Of a stretch of DNA of 64,000 nt, positions 19,700 to 30,906 are shown in pieces. The position numbers were made by a program, and so were the translations under genes. Source of the stretch: Emiliania huxleyi CCMP1516 (lineage: Eukaryota > Haptophyta > Isochrysidales > Noelaerhabdaceae). Numbering within the stretch: the first letter of the stretch is position 1; each line of letters starts with the position of its first letter. The DNA lies in contig NW_005197053.1 of assembly GCF_000372725.1 (NCBI RefSeq), positions 40,001 to 104,000 on the forward strand, given 5' to 3'. Below the pieces are notes generated by a model. It worked only from the letters and a program-made list of their open reading frames with translations. It did not search any database and was not told the origin of the DNA.

Positions 19700-22046
19700 T
19701 CACAGCTTTTTGCCGGCGCCCGCGCCGTCGGCGGGCACGGCGAAGCGCTCCGCGTCGGCGACGAGCCCAAGGACGGAGAGCCGCACCGCCGTCTCCGTCA
19801 GCTTTGCGCGCCGGAGCACCGTCTTGGCGAGGCGGCCTGTAGAAAAAGAAACACGCGCGCCTGAGACGGAGGTGTGGCGCGCGGCGGCAGACGCGCGTGA
19901 TGAGACGGGCCTCGCAGCCACTTTGAGGAGGCGCACGACGTGTCGAGGAAGGTTGCGATCGGCTTGAGCCGCGTCTCGAACCTGTGGTGTCCACAAGCTC
20001 ACTCACGGCCGGCTCAGGCCGCGTCTCGAACCGGTTCACCACCCCGCCGCCCAGCTCATCAGATCATATCTCCCCATATCTCCCCATATCTCCCCATATC
20101 TCGAACCGGTTCACCACCCCGCCGCCCAGCTCATCAGATCATATCTCCCCATATCTCCCCATATCTCCCCATATCTCGAACCGGTTCACCACCCCGCCGC
20201 CCAGCTCATCATATCATATCTCCCCATATCTCCCCATATCTCCCCATATCTCCCCATATCTCGAACCGGTTCACCACCCCGCCGCCCAGCACGCGCTTTG
20301 TCGTGTCGCCTCCTCGGCCGAGCCGCTCGATTGCGATGCGCGCGCCTACGCCCAACGTCCTCTCGGCTGGAGCTCCACGCCCCTCTCACTGCCGGGCCGC
20401 CCGCCGCCAACGCGCGCGCCGGCGAGCAGAGCGTCTGCGAGGCTCCGGTCCGAGGCGTCCCCCTCGTCCGGGGGGCAGCCGAGCGCCGCGCGCGCAACCT
20501 CGCTCGGGAACTCGAAGAGGAGGAGGAGCTGCCTCGCCACGCACCACGACCAGACCATCCTGTGCGTCTCCTCCACGCGGAGCACCTCGTCGTCGTCCTC
20601 GTCGCCGCCGCCGCCGTCGCCGTCCGAGACGGCGCGCAGCAGCTCGTAGTCACCGGCGGGCAGGCCGGTGTGCGGCGGCGGCTCGTGCAGCGCCAGCGTG
20701 AGGAAGGCGAGGGTGGTGTGCGTGCCGTTGACCGTCAGGATCTTCCGCCGGTGCAGAAAGTGCGCCTCCGCGTCTGACTCTGGCAATCGGATGGTCGGGC
20801 CGGCAAAGGGGGCGCGGGCGAGCACCAGCCGGAGGCCGGTGCGGGGGCGCGGCGTGGTGTCGGGCGGCGTCATCAAGACGATCTCACCCTGCCACGGCTC
20901 TGCCCGGGTGGCAACCTCGCTCTCCGACACGTCGCAGGCGGTGCAGACGCGGTCGACCAGCAGCGGCAGCAGGCGCAAGGCCCGGTACTCGTCGCGTGCT
21001 CCAAGCTTCTCCACCGCGGCGTGGTCGTTTTCCGCCGCGTACAGCCGCAGAGTACCACCGCCCAAGCGCGCCGGGTCCGCGCGGCCGAGCGCGGCCACCA
21101 GCGGCTCGATCCCTTTCTGCAGCGCGGGGCCGAGGGAGGAGGAGACGGAGGTGGCGCACGCGGCGACGCTGTCGAGGGAGGCATCGTCGAGCGTGAGCAG
21201 CAGCAGCCCGTCGTACCCTCCCGCGCCGCCCTCCGCCAGCAGCGGGCGGACCGCTGCCCCCTCCGCCCGCACCGCCCGCAGCGTGCACGTCGTCTCGCCG
21301 TTGACGGTGAAGGCCACCAGGCAGCCGTGCTGTATCGGGGCCCAGGTGGCGGAGGGGCGCTGGAGGACGACCAGCCCGCCGCCGTGCTCCTTTGCCCCGG
21401 CAGCGAGCGCGGGCAGCACCAGGCCCAGCCCAAGCCGGCCAGCGCCGACGTGGACGTGCACAGCCGGCGCCTGCGCGGTCGCCTCCACCGCCGAGTCGCG
21501 CGCCTTGGCCTCCGTCAGCCGCGCCAGCTGCCTCAGGTGCGCTGCCTGCCTGGCCACGGGCAGCATCCGCACCGCCGCAATCGACAGGCCGGCACCGACT
21601 TCGCCGCGAGAGCCCTTTGCAGCGCCTGCGCGGTGGGCCTGGTAGTCCATCCTCCAGACCATCAGCGCGCCGAAGTCCGCTTCGACGCGGTAGTGCTCCG
21701 CCCGCCCGTACACCCCGCCGCTCGACGAGCTCTGCCGCCGCACTGCCGGCGAGAGCGCCGGCGAATCCGTCTCTGAGCCGGTCGTGACGCCGTCGAGCGA
21801 GCGGCGCGAGAGGGAGTCCTCCGCGGGCGCCTCGCCGAGCGCGCCGAAGGCGGCGCCCTGCCTGTGCCTCTGGTAGGCGGACCGGTATGATATGGCGGCC
21901 GGCGTCGCCATCGACTCGTCCACGGCAGAGCTCAGGCGCAGCCGCGACGCCCGCGCGAGGCCGGGGCCGTCGCTCTGGACGATACCGACGCCATGCTCGG
22001 CCGCGATGGATGACTCCCGCACGATCTTGGCGGTGGAGTCATCCAT
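19700..22046 (-). CDS. Mannitol-dehydrogenase-like (polyol long-chain dehydrogenase) protein, 4 exons
   Basis: Exons 22046-20420, 20345-20267, 19981-19911 and 19836-19700 join in one frame of 637 residues. An N-terminal extension of about 190 residues of unknown role contains two YxxHRxGAAxG motifs. A Rossmann start (HVHVGAGRLGLGLVLPAL) follows, matching MtlD-type enzymes. Near residue 435, RKILTVNGTHTTLAF carries K-x4-N-x2-H, the catalytic triad pattern of polyol-specific long-chain dehydrogenases. Haptophytes store mannitol, so a role in mannitol metabolism is plausible but inferred. Introns 20346-20419 and 19837-19910 have GC donors; 19982-20266 is GT-AG and is a tandem array. The 22046 ATG is the first in frame. 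Confidence 0.72.
19982..20266 (-). repeat. Tandem-array intron with 75-bp units
   Basis: On the plus strand, copies starting CGAACCGGTTCACCACCCCG lie at 20027, 20102, 20177 and 20262: two 75-bp periods and one of 85 bp, the extra 10 bp being one more CATATCTCCC unit. Each copy repeats the exon sequence that encodes GGGVVNRFE at the junction. The whole array is removed if the GT at 20266 and the AG at 19982 are used. Confidence 0.8.
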
Positions 22047-22147
22047 GGCGGACGCTTACTTTAGCGGGGCGTTTGCGGAATCTAGAGTTTTTAGACTCCA
22101 CAGGTGGCGAAAAAGGAGAAAAACTCGGTGTCCAAGCCTCGCCAGCT

Positions 22148-22344
22148 GGGGGGGGCGACAGGGGGGACGTGGCCTGAGTGATGTGTACGCCCACTCAGGA
22201 TGTGTGGCAGCCCGCTGGCTGTGTGTCTTGTGAGCTTGTTTGTGTCTGTGTGTCGCTCGTGCGTGTCGTCATCATCTGTGTCTAGCGTCCACCCATACCG
22301 CGTCGGTGTCCAGTCCGAGCCTGACTGTTCTTCACCTTCCTACA
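22148..22344 (-). repeat. Dispersed repeat A, copy 2 (inverted)
   Basis: About 197 bp, the reverse complement of 24941-25130 with about 95% apparent identity. It lies between the divergent ends of two minus-strand genes, about 100 bp upstream of the dehydrogenase ATG. Confidence 0.88.
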
Positions 22345-22379
22345 TACATACATGCCAGCTTCCCTTCTCTGCTTCCTCC

Positions 22380-24409
22380 TCAGCTTCCCAAGCCTCGCAC
22401 CGCCACCGCCCACTCCACCGCCCGCGGTTCCGCCGCCGCCGCCTCCACATCCGCTTCGGCCACCTCCCGCGCCACCAGCTTCCCCGCCGCCGCCGCATTC
22501 GCCCTCGCCACCGCCGCCGCCATGCTTGCACCCTTCGCCTCTGCCGCTGCCGGTCCCCCGCGCGCCCGGGCCTTGAAGGTGACATCTCCGCTCGCCATGG
22601 CGCGCAACAAGTAGACGCGCGACTTGAGTTCCTCCAGGCCCGCGTCCCAGTCGGCAGGCGAGATGAGCCTACGCAGCTCGTGGCGTGGTGAGTTGGCTCT
22701 TCAACGACACCGGTGGCCGCGGGCGGCCGTGGCGACGAACCCCGCGTCCTTTGAGTAGAGCTCGGCGACCAGCTCTCGGATTTGGCCACTCCACCGCTCG
22801 AGGCTCTCGTCAACGGTGGCGGCACTAAAAGGACCGGACAGCAGGCGGTCGACGGCGGCTTCGTACTCGCCCTTGTAGCTCTCGGCCATGGTGCGGATCA
22901 GCGGGTCGCAGGAGGGAGGCATCTGCATGAGCCCGGGCCCCTCAGCGCCATGAGGCTCGCACTTGGCCTCGGTGTTGTCCCACTCATCGGTGACGAAGAG
23001 GAACCTATACCGCCAAGACGGTGTCGAGATGAGCCTAGGCGGGCCGGACGCTATGCCAGCAGCGGCGTGGAGAGGATCCCGTCAGCGGGGGTCGCGCCCG
23101 GAGCAGTAGACGGGAGGGCGAACGAGTTGTCCATGTCCCATGCCACCAGCCAGAGCCACTCCTACGGTCGAGAGACTACCGATATGGGGCAAGCTGCTCA
23201 GGTAACGGTTCCTTATGCACGCATGAACCACTCCGTGTGGAGAGTGAAGGAGCTAGTGAAGGAGAACTAGGCTTGGGGCTCCTTGTCGCGCTTGATGCCG
23301 TCATAGAAATAAAAGTTGTGGTTGGCGCACCCCTCGGGGCTACAGTAGAAGTGGAAGGGGCCATCGTCCGCGCGGATGGTGCGGTCGACGGCGAAGAAGC
23401 TGGCCAGGTTGGGGACATTAAAGTACCTCTCAAGATGGCGGCGAGGCGACCCCTCTTTGTTGCCACTGGCCTTGAGCCAGTCGTCGATGATGAGCTCATT
23501 GAAGAGGAGGATGTCGTCGACCGACGCCTCGTCCTCATTCGTCTCGAGCGCATCGTGCAGCCGCTCCTTCGTCAGTGGGGCGAGAGGGAGCGCGCCGGCG
23601 GTCGGCCACACCTCCTTGTAGAGGTTGCCCTCGCCATCGTCTGGCCCGGTTGCGAAGCGGCTGCGCGTGAAGCGGCCGTCGACCGACTCGATGTTGGCGT
23701 AAAGTCCCGTCCGCCCATTGATGGTGACGATAGCGTGGTTGGCTCGTGGAGCGGCGACGCCCATCCAGCGGAAGAGCTGGTAGGCGAGTCGGTCCCTTAG
23801 TTGGGAGGGGTCGTTGTTCATCGAATGAAACAGCAGCTTTTTTACGCCAAAGAATCGGCCTTCCTTGTCATATTTGTTGAAGGACACCTTGAGCGACAGC
23901 TTGGAGCAAACGCGAGCACCAGAGATGTCCAGTTCTCCGGCCGCCATTTTATCGGGCGTCGCGTTCTCCACACAACCGATCCAGGAGCCGACACTCCCCT
24001 TGTAGCGGATGCCCACCTTGTCGTAGCTGACTCCCTCGTAGACCAACGTTCCGGGGACCCACTCCTCCGCGGTGGGATCGTCGTCGAGGAACTTCATGTT
24101 CTCCGGGCTGAGCCGCAGCTCGAACTGCTGAACCTGTGAGTGGTCGTAGAGGAAGGCGATGGCGTCGTCGGGCTCCGGGATCATCCCGGCTGCCAGTTCC
24201 CCGCGGGTTGTGTAGGAGGCGACCGAGGAGAAGAGACTGCTCATGGGCGATGCCCTCTGAATCCACCCCAACCACTCCGCCATCCCACCATTCCACTCGT
24301 GCGACGCACGGTGGCCAACAGCGAGGGGCAGGAGCCCAACAAGAGCAACAAGAGCGAAGAGGGTGCAAACGAGGGCGCGGCGTCGATGTGGCAGACCCTC
24401 CTCGATCAT
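22380..24409 (-). CDS. CotH-kinase-like secreted protein, 4 exons
   Basis: Exons 24409-23282, 23161-23079, 23004-22711 and 22668-22380 join in frame. The start MIEEGLPHRRRALVCTLFAL is a signal peptide. CotH-family landmarks follow: QQFELRLSPENMKFLDDDP, GIRYKGSVGSW, LKVSFNKYDKEGRFFGVKKL, LRDRLAYQLFRWMGV, and the active-site region LWLVAWDMDNSF that appears only after intron 1 is removed. CotH proteins are atypical secreted protein kinases in bacteria and surface proteins in fungi; the target here is unknown. Introns 1 and 2 have GA donors; intron 3 is GT-AG and only 42 bp. The C-terminus is Ala-rich. The upstream TTG-initiated extension to 24436 was not used because the signal peptide starts at the ATG. 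Confidence 0.82.
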
Positions 24410-24436
24410 GCTTTGTCGGGCGTCGGCCGTCCCCAA

Positions 24437-24940
24437 TTCGTCTGCCGCTATGTCTGAGCGACTCCCTGGTTGTGTTTTCTTTCTTTCTTTAGAGGACGCG
24501 GTGCAGCTGCCGAGGCCGCCACCGACGCCTCCCCCAGACCCAGAGTATCGAGCTGGGGGCGTGAGTAGAAGGGCGCCCCCCTCCCTGGAAGCGATGTCCG
24601 CCTGCTCCCTGCCTGCTCACCGACCGAGGTGACACCTTCGGGCAAGGGCCTAGAAATTTCGCGCCTGCCTCTCCCTTTCTCTCTCTCTCGGGTACGTACG
24701 TAAGAGCTACATACACTGAAAAAGCACGATTCTGAAGTTGGACCCTCACCCCTCAGCACCCTCTAGAGTCTAGTTCCCTGACGACCCTGAGGAAACTCCG
24801 TGGAAATCATCACGACGACGTGAAGGGTCGTTTGGCTGCTTCAACGACGGGTTCGGCTTGAACAACTACACGGGTACCCAACGCGGCCAAAGGATATCCA
24901 CCTCGACAACCTCGAGAACGTAGGTAGGTAGGTAGGTAGA
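24437..24940. other. Intergenic between divergent CotH and ankyrin genes
   Basis: Probably holds the promoter of the CotH-like gene. It contains a CT-rich stretch at about 24666-24690 and a GTAG tetranucleotide run at about 24920-24940 next to repeat A. Confidence 0.4.
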
Positions 24941-25130
24941 AAGGTGAAGAACAGCCAGGCTCGGACTGGACACCAACGCGGTATGGGTGGACGCTAGACA
25001 GATGATGACGACACGCACGAGCGACACACAGACACAAACAGGCTCACAAGACACACAGCCAGCTGGCTGCCACACACCCTGAGTCGGCGTACACATAACT
25101 CAGGGCCACATCCTCCCTGTCGCCCCCCCC
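24941..25130 (+). repeat. Dispersed repeat A, copy 3 (fullest)
   Basis: 190 bp shared with 22148-22344 (inverted) and in part with 5736-5834. It ends TGTCGCCCCCCCC, 71 bp before the ankyrin ATG, so it may contribute a promoter or 5' UTR. Confidence 0.88.
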
Positions 25131-25200
25131 AGAACGTATTTCATTGTTCACAGCTGCCTTCACAGCCGGGCTGGCCCGGGGGTGCTGAAAGCTGCACAAA

Positions 25201-27358
25201 ATGGGTGAAAGAGCCCTCCCGACCGGCATGCTCGCGGCCGCCAGGGACGGCGACGTCGAATGCCTCCTGACTTTCCTCGACGACGGCGTCTCAGCCAACG
25301 CCGGCAACGTCATCGGCCAGACGGCGATGCACATTGCTAGCATCTGGGGGCACGTGGATGTCGTGGACGCGCTGCTGGACGCCGGCGCCAACCCGAACCA
25401 GGAGAACGACGACGGCCTCCCGCCGCTGTACTTTGCCGTCCGCAACAACCGGCTCAGCGTCGTGCGTTTGCTGCTCGACCGCGGCGCAGTCATCCGCGAC
25501 CTCGACCGGCTGCTCAAGGTTTCCGAGGAGGAGGTGGCGGCGGTGCTGATGCGGAGCGGTCCGCGAAACGAGCTGACGCAGGCCATCAAGGCGCTCGACC
25601 TCGACAAGCTCAAGGAGCAGCGGCGCTGGCGAGCTCCTCGGAGGCGGAGCCAATCCGCGGAAACCCTTCCCGGAGCCTTGCGTGGTAGGAGCTGCTGGAT
25701 GCGGGCAAGATCCTCGAGAACGAGAGCTGGAAGGACGCGCGCGGCAGGACGCCGCTGCACTACGCGAGCTTCGCGACCGTCGCCATCGCCGACGAGCGAG
25801 CGGACCAGGGCGAGGCGGACCCGTACGGCGACGGAGCGACGGCCCGGCGGCGCCGCGCGGAGGTCTTGTCTTCAAAGAGCGACAGTGTCCTACTCCTAGG
25901 CGCGAGCGACGGCCTCTCTGCCCTCGAGCTGGTGGTGCAGGCGGTGGCGGCGAGCGGCGGGGAGGCGGCGGTCTGCGAGGCGTGCGACGCGGACGGTTGC
26001 AGCCTCACGAGCTAGTGATTCACTCTGAGTGAGTGTTGAGTGATGATGTCTGCGAGGCGTGCGACGAGCTGGACGACCGCGGGATCAGCCCGCTGCATAG
26101 CTTGGTGCAGGCGGGCCCCCACGTGCGGGCTGCTCTTGCCCAGTAGTAGTCATCATGAAGGACTGAGGGATATTCGTCGCCGCAGGCGGGGCACGTGCGG
26201 GCTGCGGGTATGCTGCTCCGCGCCGGCGCCGATGCAAACGTGCAGTCTGCGCCTGCCAGCGACGAGTACACATCCGGGCAGTGGGGCAAGCTCAACGCGG
26301 AGGGGGAGATGGAGGTGCTGCGCGCAGGCATGAGCTCACGCAGATGCGCGCGCCGTTTGGTGGTTCAAGACACACGGAGTGATCAACCATTGATGGGGAC
26401 AGGCCTCGACGTCACGCCGCTACACCTGGCGCTGGACACCGAGGAGCCGAGAGCACGCCGAGGTGGAGCCGCGAAGAGACGCCGTTCACGGGCTGCAGCT
26501 GTGAGCAGGAGCCGAGCACGCCGATGGTCGAGCTGCTGCTCTCGCACCGCGCCGACCCAAACTTGCGCGACCAGCAGGGCCGGTCCGCGCTGCACTTGGC
26601 GCTCGACTTCGAGGAGGAGCGGGGCGGCATCGACCTCGCGCTGTGCGAGAAGCTGCTTGCGCACGGCGCACGACCCTTCCCTCGGCATGGCCTGGCCGTG
26701 AACGATTGGCCAATGCGTCATCAACCAATAGTCATCAACCATTAGGCGCCGACCCTTCCCTCGGCAGCAGCGAGATCGGCATGGCCAACGGCTGCATCCA
26801 CGCCGCCGCCGCCGCCAGCGAGGCTGCCCCTGCTGTGCAGCAGCCGCTGCAGCGCCGCGGAATGACCCGTCAACTCGCCGATGACTCAGGTGGGGGTCGT
26901 GCGGTTGCTGCTGCGGCACGGCGCGTCTCACTCGGCGCCGGGCAAGGGCGGTTGGACGCCGCTCGCCATCGCTGCGCGGGCGGGATCCGCGGGCGCCGCC
27001 GAGCCGCTGCTGCTCGCCGGCGAATGAATATGGATGTCCTGAGGTCACCGCGGGCGGTGAATGACTCAGGCGGCGGCGAGCTGTGCTCGTGGCCGCCTAG
27101 CCCACTCGCCACAAAAGGTCACTCGCTGCACGCACCCCGTTCGTGCAGGCGTGGTCGAGGCGTTGCTCGCCGCCGGCGCGGACCCCGACGCCGTGTCTCC
27201 GTCGGGCAAGAGCGCGCGAGAGCTGGCGACCGTCCGACAACAAGAAGGCAGAGGCTGCTCGGAGCCTTCCCGGAAGCGTCTCGGAAACCTTGCTGCAGGC
27301 GACCATCAACAAGAAGGCGAAGGTGATCGCGGCGATCGAGGCGCACGCCTGCAGCTGA
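25201..27358 (+). CDS. Ankyrin-repeat protein, 11 exons
   Basis: Exons 25201-25614, 25689-25833, 25900-25979, 26057-26110, 26186-26327, 26403-26440, 26509-26665, 26746-26834, 26890-26992, 27149-27225 and 27299-27358 sum to 1359 nt, an uninterrupted 452-residue frame. Ankyrin units are clear: GQTAMHIASIWGHVDVVDAL, LPPLYFAVRNNRLSVVRLLL, RTPLHYASFATV, VTPLHLALD, RSALHLALDFEEE, WTPLAIAARAGSA, VVEALLAAGADPDA. The frame closes only if introns with unusual donors are removed: three GA, six GC and one GT, all ending AG. Each intron's first bases resemble the next exon's first bases. The likely role is a protein-protein interaction scaffold; no other domain is visible. Confidence 0.85.
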
Positions 27359-28394
27359 AGCGCAATCGGCCGCTCGCGTTGTTGTCGCATCCCTGGAATG
27401 TCGAGCGGCGACGATGCGCGGGGACGGGGAGAGGGGACGGGCGGGGGGGGGGAGACCAGGGAGCACATCACTCAATACTGAGGTACTATGATCCGACACG
27501 GATCTAAAGTGAAAGGGTGGGGTAGGGGAGAAGTACTCTTGAGGGAAACATTGGACCGTCGGGCCCCGGGGACTGGCCAGCCCGACTAACACACCATTTT
27601 GCGGTCCTGAGCGGCCGTCTCGGAGCAGAAGCTTCCCTGCCTCCTTAGCCATGTTGCGCGGTGCCCTCGCGCCATCTTGGTCCACGCACTGTGCTCGCAA
27701 GTAAAGCGTCTTCACAGGTCGGTGCAGATATACGCCTCCGACCTTCGAAAGGGTGGCTGCCTACCCCAAAGCCTAGCCCGGAGCATCGATCTCTCTTGAC
27801 GATTTCACTTTGAAACGCTGGTGCAGATGGGGTTTTCTCTATAGAAGTCGGAGAGCCTTGCGTCCAAGGAGAGGCAGCGTGCGGCTCCGTGGACTCAGCC
27901 ATCTCCCGCGGGTGAGAGGGCGAGAGGACGCATGCCCGCCCTCTGAGGCGGCCGTCCGTGCGTCCGAGTCGGGGAGGCAAACACACAACCATCCTCGCGG
28001 GTGTGGGCGGCCTTCTCGGCCCGCTATGCTAACCCAAAGTCGGCCCTTCCTCGTGGTCGGCTTCGAAGGCCCAATAGCCCTAGGAAGCCGGAGCTAAAGG
28101 GCCCGGATTTTTCGGCGCTAACCCTAGGGGAAATCGCTCCGGAATAGTGTTCCCGGCACCATCGGGCGGCGCCACACGGATGGAGGGAATCGGGTTTGCC
28201 ATCGATCGGCGGGCCGTGAGGGCGCTGAGAACTCAAGGCTGAGTTTTTGCTCCACTTTCGATGTGGCGGAGTATAAGAAATCGAAGCATTTCTGGCGAGG
28301 CGGCAGACGTCTGGGCGCCTGAAGCACGTTCTAGAGACTAGACACTGAGGGAGGGAGCTGGCAGTTGCGCAGGGAGAGAGCTCCTACTAGCGTC

Positions 28395-28493
<99 letters not shown>

Positions 28494-28938
28494 GCGAGAG
28501 AGAGAGCGAGAGAGAGAGAGCGAGAGCGAGAGAGAGAGCGAGACGATCGAGTTTCAAATACCCACGTGTAGAGCTCGCTAACGCTATTACGGTCGGTGAG
28601 CCGACACAACCGCCGTCGTGCATCGAGGCGTTTGCTCTGCACTCTGTCTGCGTCGCCAACTCCGTGCAACGCAGTCTGCAAAACTCCATCCAACTGGCTC
28701 GTGCGTCGTGGTTGTGTGTGTGTGCGAAATCTGAGTTCTGAGTGAGAGGCACTTCTTCGGGCTTTCGGCTCCCCCCCCCCCACCCACCCACCCACACACA
28801 CACGTCACCCCCGCTCATCATGCGCTCCCTGTGCGCTCGTCACTCTGCCGGAAGTGTGTATCGCGCGCCTTGCGGGGGGGGCGCGGGGAAAAGAGGAACC
28901 TCTTAGCGCCATCGCCACGGTGCTGCGTGTGAGTGAGT
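27359..28938. other. Gene-poor region with a GA microsatellite
   Basis: No credible frame. Contains a (GA)n tract of about 150 bp at 28393-28543 with scattered CGAG interruptions and a CA/CCCA tract at about 28770-28803. Confidence 0.5.
28393..28543. repeat. GA microsatellite, about 150 bp
   Basis: Nearly pure AG repeats with occasional GCGAG interruptions. It creates long Ser/Leu or Arg/Glu shadow frames that are not genes. Confidence 0.95.
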
Positions 28939-29142
28939 ATTCTTGATACGAAACCACGACGACACACACCAGTCGACTCGCATCGGTTGCCTCCCTGAAC
29001 GGCGGAGCTATTCTCGCGCCCACACCACACCTGGCTCCAACGTGGACACGCCCATAGCTGGGGACACTACTAGGTCACGCATGGCATCACAGAAGTTTTA
29101 TCTCTGGGCCCCGAAAGGCATCTCTAGCAGTGTCGTTACACA
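28939..29142 (+). repeat. Dispersed repeat B, copy 2
   Basis: Near-identical to 6201-6402, same orientation. Unlike copy 1, no recognisable gene follows directly. Confidence 0.9.
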
Positions 29143-30906
29143 TGCCCCCTCCCCTCCTGGGCGCATGCGCCTCACGTCTCGCCAGAGCATAAGCCCTTGG
29201 CGTGTGGCGAGACGAGTTTTTCGCCATCGCCGCGAGCAGCAAGCCGCCCGCCGCAAACAGCCGGAGGCCTCGCCGCGGCACTGGCTGCGCCGCGGTCCCG
29301 CACCCGTCGACGCAGCTCCCCCCGCGGAAGACCGCGCGTAGCGACGTCTTGACGATCGAGATGAGCGTGCCTGAAGCTCGCCCACCTACTGCCCCTGAGA
29401 GTTGGTTATTGAGTGGGATCAGCTCCCCCCCTTGGGATCGAAGCCGCCACAACCTCACACCCAACATCCCAGGCGGGATCAGAAGGGGACTCCACACCGG
29501 ACACCGCCCGGGCACAGCCCCCCTACCCGTCGGATCGCACAGAGGGCCCCCTCGGAGCAGCCCACACACAATCACGCATCGGCAGATTGAGTGCCTGAGT
29601 CAGGCAGACAGCACAGACGAGAGGAGAGAGAGGAGAGAGAGAGAGAGCACACACACACTCCACGGTGCTGCATGCAGCGCCGGGCGGCGACGGCTTACCG
29701 CCTCCCGGTCCCCCTCGGCACACCTCCGCTGCTTAATGTTTGGCGACTCGAACCCGTGAAGCTTCCCCGTGCGCGGGTTACCCCGCACACGGAACCGGAA
29801 CAGCCGTTTAAATATTGCAACGCCCAGGACTTTTACCTGTCGGTCCGGTTTGCCGGTTTTCCGGCCCGCAGCTTGAGCGATGCAATGCTTCCCTGGACCA
29901 ATCGCAGGTCCTCGTGGGACCAGCCCTCCGAAGCCTTGACCGCGTCGCGGCGACAACATGCCTTGGCGCGCTTCCCCTCTGGTGTACGGTAGCACGTCTG
30001 GCGCGAACGGCTACGGCCTTGCTCTCCACGACCACGGTCTCGTATGAACCTCGGTTGGTCAGGAGCCATCTCCATGTCCCCCGCTACTGTAGGTGGGCGC
30101 CGCTCGCGCACACCCACTCACCCAGTTGCAACAATCAACTCTAGACCCCGTCAACTCAGAGTGTCAACCACGACTCCCGACACGGGAACACTGCACCTCA
30201 TTCAGCCACAGACGCCGCAGCGGCCGGGCGTGTCCTCTGAGCTCTGTCCTGACTTGACACGCGGCGACGGCGACTGAGCAGCCTGCGAGCTCACTGCCCT
30301 GCCTTGATTCCTTCGGACCACTAAACCGCTCTACTATCCCATCCATTACCGTGCCCCATGTTCACGTGCGGCCGTTTTACCAGGCGCCCAACCGACGGCC
30401 GCGCCGCGATTTACTCTCGGCGTTCGCCTCTCGCCCTGCTGCAGCATCCGTTCCCATCTCTGGCTGCCGTTCGCCGAGCGCCTCCTCAAAGCATGCGAGA
30501 ATCTCGTCGCTCTGGTCAGCCTCGAGCACGTCGTCGGCAGCGCGGATGCTCGCCCGGCCGGTCGGCCCTCGAGACCTCACAGTGGCGGCCGCCTCTGACA
30601 GCGGCGCAGCCTCCCAAGCTGGCCACGCATCATGCTGCGCTTCGCGGCAATCGCGTAACGGGAGGCTCGCTGGCTTTTTGTGGCTTTTTGGACGGCTTTT
30701 TTGGATTCTCCCGCCCTCCAACCCTCTGTTGGATTTTTTTTGTAAACCGAGCGTTCGCCATCGTCGGGTCGGGCGACAGCGTGTCCCTTTTTATATTACC
30801 CAAAAGCTAGGCTACACAACGCCCTCTATGTTGGGTCAAGGCGGGCGTGTCCCTTTTTCATGGTGATCTTGGTTTGTGCAGAGCTCACAACTCACTACAG
30901 GGCGGC
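29143..30906. other. Intergenic, possibly decayed elements
   Basis: Mixed composition with an AG-rich run at about 29620-29650. A minus-strand frame at 30377-30721 has an acidic, protein-like stretch (ADDVLEADQSDEILACFEEA) that could be an exon, but no start, splice partner or family is evident. Confidence 0.35.

Noticed and set aside
24448..24759. Minus-strand frame upstream of the CotH-like gene as an extra first exon
   Set aside because: A signal peptide begins cleanly at the 24409 ATG, and the upstream frame has no splice donor or family support.
29735..29790. Possible tRNA T-arm around GGCGACTCGAACCCG
   Set aside because: The stem bases that would flank the loop do not pair, and no acceptor or anticodon arm can be drawn.
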